Source: Chlamydomonas sphaeroides | Lineage: Eukaryota; Chlorophyta; Chlorophyceae; Chlamydomonadales; Chlamydomonadaceae | Assembly: GCA_001662425.1 (NCBI GenBank) | Contig: BDDC01000582.1 | Coordinates: 1 to 46,430, forward strand | Length of the DNA: 46,430 bases | Direction: 5' to 3' | Part shown: piece by piece, positions 21,601 to 30,300 of the stretch | Position numbering within the stretch: the stretch's first letter is position 1 | How the letters are laid out: every line of letters begins with the position of its first letter | The notes under the pieces: generated by a model | What the model was told of the DNA's origin: nothing | The model's input: only the letters and a program-made list of their open reading frames with translations | The model's database searches: none | Program-made: the position numbers and the translations under genes

Positions 21601-24275
21601 TCACCCGCCCTGTCCACCAGGTCCCGCAGCAGCAGCGCCGCCGCAGTGCCGCCGCCGGCCTCGTCGGCTCCCACCGCCTTCAGCAGCCGGCGCAGCAGCC
21701 GCAGCAGCAGGCCCTCCTCCGCCCCCGCGCCGCCGGCGGCCGCGGCGCCGCCCAAGCCGCCGCTCGCACGCTCCACCGGTCGCCGCTCCCGCGCGGCCTC
21801 CTCAAAGTCCGAGCCCGAGCTCTCACCGCCCACATCGCCGGCGTCAGGGCCGCCGGCGCCAGAGCGGCCGGCGCCAGGGTCCCCACGCCGCACGGGCTGG
21901 ACGCCCTTGCGGCGCCTGCCGGCGGCCGCCGGCGGATCCAGCGGCAGCGGCTCATCCCACCCAGCCGTGGCGTCCAGGTCCTCACCGTCCTCCTCGTCGT
22001 CGTCGCCGCCGGCGCTGGACTTGCCGGCGGCGCCGGCGCCGTTGGGACGGGACTTGGGCGCGGCCTTGGCCGGCTGCCCGCCGTCGCCTGAGCCGGGCGG
22101 ACCGCCTGGCACGCCTGCGCAGCCGGGCGGCTCGTCCTCGCCCTCCTCCTCGTCCTCGCCTGTGTCCTCCTCCTGTGCGCACAGCAGCACGCCGCTTGCA
22201 ATCTCCCGATCAGGCCCCCGGCGCGCGCTGCGCGGCCTTGGCCCAGCCGTGGCCCAGCCTCAGCCGCGATGGGGGCGGCCGGGAGGCGGCCGAGCGGGTC
22301 GCGACCAACACGACCACCAACACAACCTACCTGGGAGCCTCCTTCCGCGCGCCCTGCCGTGCCATGCCCACGCTGCAGTCCGGGCCGCGACCCGGCAATC
22401 CAGCCGCGCCCCCACCCCACCCACCTCATCCTCCATGAGAGCGATCTCCTCCAGATACGCCGCCTCGTCCGCCTCCTCGGCCGAAGGGTCCAGGCCGTCG
22501 TCGGCGTAGCCGCCGCGGCAACCGCCCGCCCCGGTTCCCCCCGCCGCCGCCCCCTGCTGCATCTGCTGGCCGCCCAGGAGGTCGCCGCCGCCCTCCTGCC
22601 CCGGCCCCGGCTGCGGCGGTCCGTCTGCGGATAGCGGCCCCGCGGTGTTGGCCAGAAAGAACTTGAGCAGCTCGCTGGGGGGGAGTGAGGGGGAGGGAGG
22701 AGGGGAAGGAGGGGGAAAGGGGGCGGAGAGGGCGGAGGGGGCGGGGAGGAGGGCACACATTGGAAGGGGAAGCAGGGGGCGGCAGATGCGGGTTCTGGGG
22801 GGCGACGTGAGGGCGCACCACAGGCACGCAGGTTTGGCCAGGACGAGCTTCAAACCAATTTTGAACACACCTCTCCCCCCCTCTCCCCCCGCCTCCCCCC
22901 GCACCGTCGGGTGACCTTGTGGCCAGGCACCAGCTGCAGCGAGCTGTCGGGCTGCGGCACCCGCACCCATGCGTCGTACTCGTCGTACCACCTGCACACA
23001 TTGGCCGGCAGGGGCGCGAGCGGCACGGGTTCGGGCGCCAGTCGGCACGTGCGCCCCGCCGCCGCCGAGCCCCGGCTACGAGTGCGGGACCCCGCATGTG
23101 GGGCTGGCCTGGCCCTGTTGCATGCGGCAGCACCTGTCGCCCTGCGCTTGGCTTCCGGAGGCTGGGCCCCCGGAACCCCAAAGGACGCGGTGGCTGCACT
23201 CACGCCTCCATCGCGGCCCGGCTCCTGGCGCCCGGCCAGTTGGTGCTGACGGCGGCCAGAGGGTGGCCTGGGTGGGATGGTGGGGCGGGGAGGCGGTGGC
23301 GGCAGAGGGGCGTGGCGGGCTGCCAGCGTGCCCACCCCGCATATGCCCGGGGTTCCCTGACCGTGGCTGCAGCACAGCGTTCAACCTAAACCCGAGCCTA
23401 GGCTTACCGTAGTAATGCCACACGCCGTCTTCGACGCCGTCGTCCTCGTCGTCCTCGTCCTCGCTCTCAAACTCGTTCAGGACACCCGCATCCAGCCCTG
23501 CGGCCCCCGCGCATGCAGCAGCCTCGGTGGGCCCTGGCCCATCCGCGCTGCCTGCTGCGTTGTCAGGCTGGTCTCCAGCGGTTACCGGCGGGGGCTTGGG
23601 GCAGGCCGCGGTCAACGGCCGGGCCACAGCAGCGGCTTCGGCTGCCTCGGCGTTCAAGGTGTCGGCATCGCTACCTTGGCTGACCGCAGCGGCGTCAGAA
23701 AGCAGCTGCTCTCGCAGATCGCTGCGGTCCTGGTTGCCGGGTTGTGTTCCGGGCGCAGCACCGGGCCCAAGGCCTTCGTCCAAAACGGCTGTGCCAGCGG
23801 ATGTGGCGGTGACCATGGACGCCGGCGAGCCGACCGTTCCAGCAATTGGCTGGCTGGGCGGACCTGCTGCTGCATCCCCATCGTTGGCTGCTTGAGAGCT
23901 AAGCGCAGCTGCTACTTGTACGTGTGTGGTGGGGGGAAAGGTGCAAGAGGGGCGGGGTTTGACAGAATCGCAGCAGAACTTGGCCAGCTGTCGCAGGGCA
24001 AGGTCGCGTGGCGCACCCGGGCCCTCCGAGGCAATGCGCTCCTCCACGTAGCGGTACACATCGGCGAGAAGGTGCGGCCGTTCGGCTAGGAGAGCTTCGA
24101 GCCCACCCAGCTTCATTGGCGCGCTCAGCGCTGAGGCCAGCGCCTGACATGATTGGTCAAGCTTCTTAATAGATGCACGCGCGGCCTCGTTGGTGTCGTC
24201 TAGTTCTCCAATCAAATTATCAGCGCATTTCTGTAACTCGGTCAAGTGCGGAACGAGCGCCTCATAAACGGACAT
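6626..24275 (-). CDS. ATRX-type SNF2 chromatin-remodelling ATPase
   Basis: A many-exon gene read right to left. The start at 24275 begins a helical acidic N-terminus. The core begins near 15980 with RLKAHQLEGLRFMWESL, then Walker A LAHSMGLGKT (about 15710-15745), VLPSNVLTNCFLEF, DEAH (13295-13309), LTGYPLQ plus NHLIEYYRM, LLFSRSLTVLNKV (10.3 kb), YQRIDGHVNN (9.9 kb), VSTRAGSVGINLTS (9.5 kb) and IARIFRFGQTRP (9.2 kb). GYPLQ followed by LIEYYRM is typical of the ATRX/RAD54L2 branch rather than CHD or ISWI. The last exon, 6626-7834, ends in VIVIDDDDD. An AT-hook lies at 13961-13999. I see no Cys-rich ADD domain. An assembly gap removes one exon between motifs I and II. Inter-exon gaps of 60-420 bases throughout favour a single gene, but a boundary near 16-20 kb cannot be excluded. 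Family knowledge gives ATP-driven nucleosome remodelling in the nucleus. Confidence 0.8.
10195..10278. repeat. 21-bp tandem repeat, four copies, intronic
   Basis: Four near-perfect copies of CCGCTTCCGCAGACCCCGCTG lie in an intron of the ATRX-like gene between the exons carrying LLFSRSLTVLNK and YQRIDGHVNN. It is a minisatellite and likely to vary in copy number between strains. Confidence 0.85.
13310..13690. other. Assembly gap (381 N)
   Basis: The run of N starts directly beside the GTGGAC codons of the VDEAH motif of the ATRX-like gene. The upstream half of that exon is lost. The far side of the gap is G-rich (GGGGGGTGGGGG), a likely cause of assembly failure. Confidence 0.99.
14411..14506. 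repeat. CAGCTC/CAGCCC hexamer repeat, intronic
   Basis: A degenerate hexamer array of CCAGCT and CCAGGC-type units sits upstream of the SRKFAELVLDK exon of the ATRX-like gene. On the minus strand it would read as an alternating Leu-Glu run, but it falls between two well-formed exons and is probably intronic. Confidence 0.7.
19131..19196. repeat. G-rich tandem repeat, intronic
   Basis: Units of CCGCAGGGGGCTGAGCCCAG-type sequence repeat in tandem in an intron of the ATRX-like gene. The G-runs of five or six give quadruplex potential on the plus strand. Confidence 0.6.
19667..19765 (-). other. Stop-free 99-bp AT-rich intron flanked by an 11-bp direct repeat
   Basis: On the minus strand the segment starts GTGGGT and ends CTGCAG, so it can be removed as a GT-AG intron joining VEVLQ to VGNPITS. 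It is 99 bases (33 codons), has no in-frame stop and is much richer in A+T than its surroundings. CTGCAGGTGGG occurs at both edges, like a target-site duplication. It may be constitutively spliced, an exitron, or coding. Confidence 0.6.
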
Positions 24276-24835
24276 TTCGCCCTGAGGCCCCAGAGGGGCT
24301 TTCCTAAGTCATTTGGCCGAGGCGCGCAAGCCGGCTGGACGAAGCTGCTACATGGCCTGTCGTGCAGTGCACAGCACGGCCAGTCGGCCACGAACAGGGG
24401 GAGCCGAAACACCTTGCAGGTGCCCAACAGCTACCCACTCGGCAAGGGAGCGTAATCCAGAGTTCCAGATAGCGCGAGCAGGGGCCGGGAGAAGGGCGGC
24501 GTTGAGCCCTGTGCGAGGGGGTGAGCCTGGGTGAGCAGCTCGGTGCAGCTGGGCGTTGAGCTGTGCCGCCAGGTGCGTCGAGCCACTCGAGCCCGACCAT
24601 GGGGCCAAGCGCCGCTCACAACCCGTCCTGGAGAATCCGACACTCAGCATCTCCACTCTTACTCAACACCGCTCGGACTCCCGTTTGCCGCCGGCCACGC
24701 TGCTGCCCTGCCCCTGCGCCGCGTCGCAGCCCACGCTGCCGATACCAACGTTTCATTTCACGCCCGCACGCCCGCACGCGCCACGCTCTGCTGCTACATC
24801 ACCGGCCGCCCTGCCGGCCGCGCTTCACGGGGCCC
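24276..24835. other. Region upstream of the ATRX-like gene
   Basis: This holds the presumed promoter and 5'UTR of the minus-strand ATRX-like gene and the distal end of the phosphodiesterase fragment. I see no supported reading frame, TATA element or RNA gene. Confidence 0.4.
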
Positions 24836-25507
24836 GCCCCCGGGAAGGCCTAGACAAAGGACCATACCAGCGGCAGAGCCACGAACTCGTAGAAGCCGAC
24901 CCGCGGCGGACGGGAACGCACGGTTGTTTCGAGTAGAAAGTAAAGAGCCATGGCGGCTCGGGAAGTACGGGAAGTTGGCCAGGCAGGTAGGGCCAGCGGG
25001 CGGCGCTGTTGAGCGCTTGGCAAAGCAGGCGGCAGGAGACGCTCGCCTAGCTGCAGCAGGTGCCAAACGCATGCATGCTCCTGGATGTAGCGCGAATGAA
25101 GCACGCCGAGCCAGCACCTACTGCAGCTGGTCTGTCCCACCTGGCTCTTGCTGACGCCCTGCTTGGTGCGGTCGAACAGCGGGCTGATGGGATGGGCAGC
25201 CCCAGCGACCGCTCCTTGTCGCCCTGCCGGAAGAACTCCTCCTCTAGCACCCATAGCCACCTGGCGACAGGCGGCGAACAACACAACACGGGCGGAACTG
25301 AGGCAGCGCGCGCCCCGCCGGAGAGAGCCCAGGCCTGTGCACCACCACCCCCGCCCCGCATATATAGCGCCACGTCGTCGTAACCACAGAACGCACGCAG
25401 CCAGCCCAACGAACGCGCGACGCCCGCACGCGAGTGCAGTGCTGCTGCATGGCCCCCGCACCTCTTGTGCACGCCCAGCTCGGCCCCCAGGTGGCCGATG
25501 TCCGCAC
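24836..25507 (-). pseudogene. 3' fragment of a cyclic-nucleotide phosphodiesterase (class I catalytic domain)
   Basis: Three blocks, read right to left, match the end of the class I PDE catalytic domain. They are ADIGHLGAELGVHKR (25462-25507), WVLEEEFFRQGDKERSLGLP followed by SPLFDRTKQGVSKSQ (about 25130-25260), and VGFYEFVALPLVWSFV (24853-24900). Three lesions are visible. A tandem ATGGG duplication at 25187-25196 shifts the frame inside the second block. The base triplet before VGFYEF is CGG where an AG acceptor is expected. A TAG at 24850-24852 follows WSFV, although AFPGAGP continues in frame after it. The upstream metal-binding His/Asp blocks are absent from the window. The family match is firm; pseudogene status is inferred from the combined lesions. 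An assembly error could explain one lesion, hardly all three. Confidence 0.7.
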
Positions 25508-26335
25508 CTGAGTGCCACCTACGTACGAGGCAGGGGAGGGGGTTGGAGACCAGCCCCCCAGGATGGGTGCTACGACTTCCGGTAGCTGCGGCATTTGGCT
25601 GGGCTGGGGCCACCACGTTTCATACAATGTGCCCTGGCCGCTCGGTCCCTGTCGCTCCCATTCGGATGGTGGCCATGAGGGACACTTTCTTTTAGGCCCC
25701 TGTCGGGCCCCCGCCGTGGGGAGCTCGGCAGGGGACGCCTGTGAGGAACCTGCCCTGTGCCTCGTGTGCCCCTGCCGGTCGTTGGTGCCCCGCCACTAGG
25801 CGGCACCCTACCCATCCCGGCCTCCCGTACGGCATTCCCGGCCCACCCGACATGCAACCGCCACTGCGCTTTGGGTACCGAGTCTATACAACATGGGAAG
25901 GCTGCCAGCCGGATTGTTCGGGCCGCGGTGGTGGTTGGGGCCACGTTCAAGCCCGTCCCAAGGCTGCAACCCAAGGCCTGGCAGGCGTCAACTGCCGGCC
26001 CCACAAGCCAAGTGGCATCACAGGGGCCGGCCCGGGACCTCGCAGGCGTACCCGACGTCGCACCTTGGCCTGGTGCGACTTCTTCTCCCGCGAACTTCTC
26101 CTGTATGTATTCATCACAACTTACATAAATGTGTTCTAGCAACGGATGCGTCAGGTCGCGGTCACACCTTCTCCCCTGGTGTGGCTCCCGTCACAGCCGG
26201 GCGGGCAAACGACCCAAGGCGGGATGGGGGAAAGATAACTAGCCAGCGTCCAATGGGCCAGCTCCTCGGCTTGGATGATCCCCCCCTGCGAGTGCACTGA
26301 CAGCTTCACAGCTGGTCACAAGCGGCACCCGTCAG
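25508..26335. other. Region with no recognised gene
   Basis: The missing 5' part of the phosphodiesterase would be expected here on the minus strand, but no PDE motif is found. The region contains the 3' flank of the secreted Gln/Pro-rich gene. Short open frames here show no family signature. Confidence 0.4.
26121..26125 (-). promoter_or_regulatory. TGTAA polyadenylation motif (minus strand)
   Basis: TTACA on the plus strand gives TGTAA about 211 bases after the stop of the minus-strand secreted Gln/Pro-rich gene. This supports that gene model. Confidence 0.4.
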
Positions 26336-26821
26336 CTATCTATCTATGGGCACAGCCACATGCCCCGGAGTCGGCCTGACTCCAAGCGACTCGGAGCGAC
26401 TTTGCGGAGTCAGCCTGACTCCGGTGTCCGTACATGCGCCGGAGGGCGTGGGGGAGGGCTTGGGGCTGGGCACCGGAGCGCGGAGGGGCGGCGGGCAGCT
26501 TGGGGGCGGCTTGCAGGTGGGGGCGGAGGGCGGCGCGGCTTGGGGCTGGACGGCTTGGGGCTGGGTGGTCTGCGGAGGGAAGGCCGGGGGCTGGGCGGCC
26601 TTGGGCTGCGCCTGGGGCTGGGCTTGGGGTTGCCGTGCCTGCGCGCGAGGGACCGGCGGGGTCGCGTGGCGTCCAGTGCGGGTGTTTGGGGGCCGCTCCT
26701 AGGTGCTCCCACGAGCTGGGTGGGAGCGCTACTGTGGGAGACATACACGCAAAGTTGGCAGAGCATGGCGATAGCAGGCGATAGCGCAGAGCGCGAGCAG
26801 CAGCGGCGCCCGGAGAGTCAT
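26336..26821 (-). CDS. Small secreted Gln/Pro-rich (HRGP-like) protein
   Basis: Two exons, 26747-26821 and 26336-26638, joined by a 108-bp intron with a GTATGT donor and a GCAG acceptor, give 125 residues. The ATG follows CCGCC, a good algal initiation context. Exon 1 encodes a signal peptide (MTLR, then APLLLALCAIA). Exon 2 encodes a QPQAQPQAQP stretch, then PPAFPPQTTQPQ, TCKPPPSCPPP and PSPKPSPTPSG, typical of volvocine wall or matrix hydroxyproline-rich proteins. No pherophorin domain is seen. The C-terminus contains the near-repeat GVRLTP/GVRPTP, encoded by two short palindromes. The alternative frame is also Pro-rich, so the frame choice rests on splice phase. It diverges from the cysteine-protease gene across 556 bp. 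Function is inferred only as extracellular. Confidence 0.5.
26365..26424. repeat. Inverted pair of GGAGTC-GACTCC palindromes
   Basis: Two 17-bp imperfect palindromes, GGAGTCGGCCTGACTCC and GGAGTCAGCCTGACTCC, form the ends of a 60-bp segment that begins and ends with CCGG. It could fold as one long hairpin or two short ones. It overlaps the coding end of the Gln/Pro-rich gene. Confidence 0.7.
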
Positions 26822-27377
26822 GGCGGAGTCCTCGCGGCCGCAGCGCGACTTTCAGCTCAAGTTCGTCCCTTAGCTCCGTGGTCTAGCAGCCGAGCTTCGC
26901 CGCGCAGCTGCGCAGCGAGTGTTAGCAATAAGTCAGTAAGCCCAAAGGACTGTGCTGATGTGTTACGTGTGCTGGCGTGTCCCCTGACAATATAATACCT
27001 GAACGGCGCAGTTGCTTGTCGTCGCGGCCAAGGGCTCACGGCAGTTGGGTCCGCCCGCCGATCAGTGAACCGTGTCTCACCAGCCGAACAGGTACGGGCG
27101 ATTGCATGTGCCTCAGCTACGGCCCTACCTGTCTCTTGTGAAAGCGGGAGCTGCGCTGGAGCTGTGCATCGATACGGATGGCATCCGTATCGACTCTGCT
27201 TGCTGGTCGGGGCCTCGCGAGCTCCTACCTGGCGGACAGCTGCAGCTGCAGCCAAAACCTCAGGACACAAGTCGCATTGTTCGTGTTATACTTGCGACGC
27301 GGTTCACCTGCTGGCGCTCCTCTGCCTCTCTGTCGGGCTTGCTCGTCTGTCCGAGTCTACCCCCTTAACTTACAAAC
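26822..27377. other. Divergent intergenic region (putative bidirectional promoter)
   Basis: The 556 bp between the start of the secreted Gln/Pro-rich gene (-) and the cysteine-protease gene (+) must hold both promoters and 5'UTRs. I see no convincing TATA box. The last 100 bases before 27378 are C/T-rich and free of plus-strand ATG. Confidence 0.4.
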
Positions 27378-30300
27378 ATGATGTCGAAAGCACGATTGCT
27401 CGGCTTGCTGGTTGGCGCGCTCCTGGCCGCTGCAATGCTGCCGGAGTCCGCCTTCGCAGGCTCGAACAACCGTTCACCAGGGTGAGGCGCCAGGACAAGC
27501 AAGAGTATGTCAGCCTGAGCTTGACTGCTGCTGTCCGACACCGGCAAGCCATTCATCTACCTGCCTCGCCCAACTCGCGCAACCGCGAACACAGCCGCGC
27601 ATTCCTTCCCCTCGACATGCGTTTGCCGGCTGGTGCGCTGACAAGGCCTTGAGTCCGCGAACCCAACCCTCCCTCCGTTACCCCTCCTCGTACCCTCCTC
27701 CAGGCGTGGAGGATCCGCCAAGTCCCCGCCGCCCCCGCGCCGCTCCCCGCCGCCCAGCCGCAAGTCCCCGCCGCCCCCGCGCCGCTCCCCGCCGCCCAAC
27801 CGCAAGTCGCCGCCGCCGCCGCCTCGCAGCCCACCGCCCCAGCGCCGGTCGCCGCCGCCGCCCAAGCCCGTGCCGCGGCCGCAGGCCAGCCCGCCCGCCT
27901 CCACCCTGCCCACCCTCATCGGCCCCAACATCATGCTGCTGCTGCCGTCGCTCACGCTGCAGACCATCCAGGTGCGGCCAGGGGGGCGAGGGCCGGGGCG
28001 GGGCGGGCCCCACACACCACACGTCAGGTGCTGCCGCATGTCTGACTAGCGTGTTGGCGCTGCTGTCGGCCAATGCGTGATGTGTGCTGTTGTGGAATGC
28101 AGCGGGCCGGTGCTCAGATGCCTGCTACGCTGCCGCCGGTGCCGGCCGTTGGGGTTTACAGGGCCAGGCTTGGCCAGTCCAGCCCGGCAGTCCCCACACC
28201 GTTAGCGGCAGCGCCACGGCAACGGCCGGGCGCCTTCCACCCACCACGGCGCCCCCAACCCACCCCATCCTACACTCGCACGCACGCAACGACCTGTGCC
28301 GCTGCCCCCGCTGCCCTTCCCCCCACCCGGCAGACGGGCCTGCGCATCAACATCCGCGACGTCTACAGCTGGTGGGTTGGGGGGATGGGGGGTGGAGAGT
28401 GGGTCGTCGCACAGCCAGCGCCCGGCTGCGACGGATGACGGCTCGTGACATGTGAGCATGAACAGCGGCGCTCGTTGGCTGCCCGTCCCTGGTATCCTTT
28501 GCCCCGGCTGACCCAATGCGTTGACCCCTTGACCCACTTGCCTCCTTGCCCCCCGCAGGCTCATCCTGGCCCCCGACAGGAGCAGCGCCGCCAGCCAGGC
28601 GATTAGCCTGATCCGGGACCTGGTAGGAAGGAGGGAGGCAAGGGGGAAAGGGGGTTGGCACGTGTGGGTTTGTCGTGCCGCCTACTGCCGCCCCCAAAGT
28701 CCAGCATGCCAAACTTCAAAGTCGCCCCCCTGCCGTACACTTGCCGTACGCAGGGCTCGATCAACGTGGTCAACGGCCTGTTCCAGCAGTACACAACGGC
28801 GTACGGCAAGCTGTACAGCACGGCGCAGAAGGCGAGTGATTATTTGGCTCATGCCCCTGAAGGGGTCAGTAGATGGGGCGAGCCTACCCCAGAGGTACCG
28901 GCATCGGCAACTTTGAATGTGGGTGACTTTGAAGTGGGGGCGACTTTGAAGTTTGGCATGCTGGACTTTAAACTCGGGGGACTTCAAAGTCACCCGACTT
29001 CAAAGTCGCCCCAACTTCAAAGTCAGCAACCGACTTCAAGGTCCCCTGACTTCAAAGTTCCAGCGGCCCGACTTCAAAGCGGACCCGTGGGCCATGTATG
29101 CATCGCGAGGCCCGCACCTACCCGTGCCGGCAATCTGTCGGTTACCGGCGGGCGGAGCTGGGCTATCCGTGCCGATCTACACGTGCCGGGCTGCCAGCGC
29201 AGGTGGCTTGAGCCGCTGCGGTGCCGCACCGGCGCCGCGACGGGCCTCCATGCACGCCCGCGCCCACCCGCCCGACCCGAACCCCTACCCACACCCGCAG
29301 TCGGCAATTGCACGGCGTAACTTTGAGGACAACCTGCGCACGGTACGTCAACGAGTAACAATGTTGTACCGCGCATGTCGTAGCACGCCGTGGCCACAGC
29401 TCGTAGCGCGTGGCGCACCGTGCCGCCGCTGTGGGCCGCACCGTGCGCCAGCCCTGCAGCAGCAGCGCAGCCACTTTGCCCGCTGCCCAAGCCTCTCCCT
29501 GTTCGCTGCATCCGCTGGCATGGGCCGCCGAGCCTCTGTCTACACTGTTGAGCGTCCGGCTCCAGAGCTGTGCACTGAGGCCCGTGCCCCCTGCCGCATC
29601 TCCCCCCTGTGTGGTGCGGCCTCAGGTGGCGCGTATCAACACCGACAGCAGCAGCACGTTTTGGGTGCGCGGGTCTGCTAGCGCGCAGCTCTTGAAGCCG
29701 CATCTTGGCGCTCGCTGCGTGCGGCGGGCGGCTGCTGACAGAATGCACGCACCGTGTGCATGCGTCCCTGGCCTCCGCACCCCCTCGCGCCACCCCACCC
29801 CCCGCAGGCCTCATGCAACGAGTACTGCGACCTGGACTTTGCGGCCTTCAGGGCCACCGTGCTCATGCCCGACCTCATCACGCAGCCGCGGCAGCTGGTG
29901 AGACGCGGCAGGGCCCAGGGCCGCCCATGGCTGCCACAGCTGGCTGCATGAGCGGGGCACGCCATGCATGGAGCCGCGTGACGAGGGCCGCGATGGCGAG
30001 TGTGCGGCCGTACGACGGCGCGTGATGCAGCGCCCGGCCTTTGGCGCTTCGCCTGACGCGTTCGCACCCCACCCTGCCACCCCGCCTACAGGTCACGGCC
30101 TCCGACCCGCCCGGCCTGTACAGCGGCCCCGGCGGCCGGCGCCTGCTGGACTCGTGGCCTCCCAGCAAGGTCGACTGGAACGGTGAGCTCGCATCGCTCG
30201 GGCGGGGCCCCAGCAGCAGCCTGGCTCGGGCAGAGCCACCCGGCCTTGGTGGGCGCTCGGGAGTGAGAGCGCCGACTCACCGCCGAGGTGCGTCACATCG

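Noticed and set aside
6626..24275. Two separate genes, an N-terminal protein and an SNF2 protein
   Set aside because: No stop, poly(A) motif or long intergenic gap divides the exons, so a single gene is favoured; it stays a caveat.
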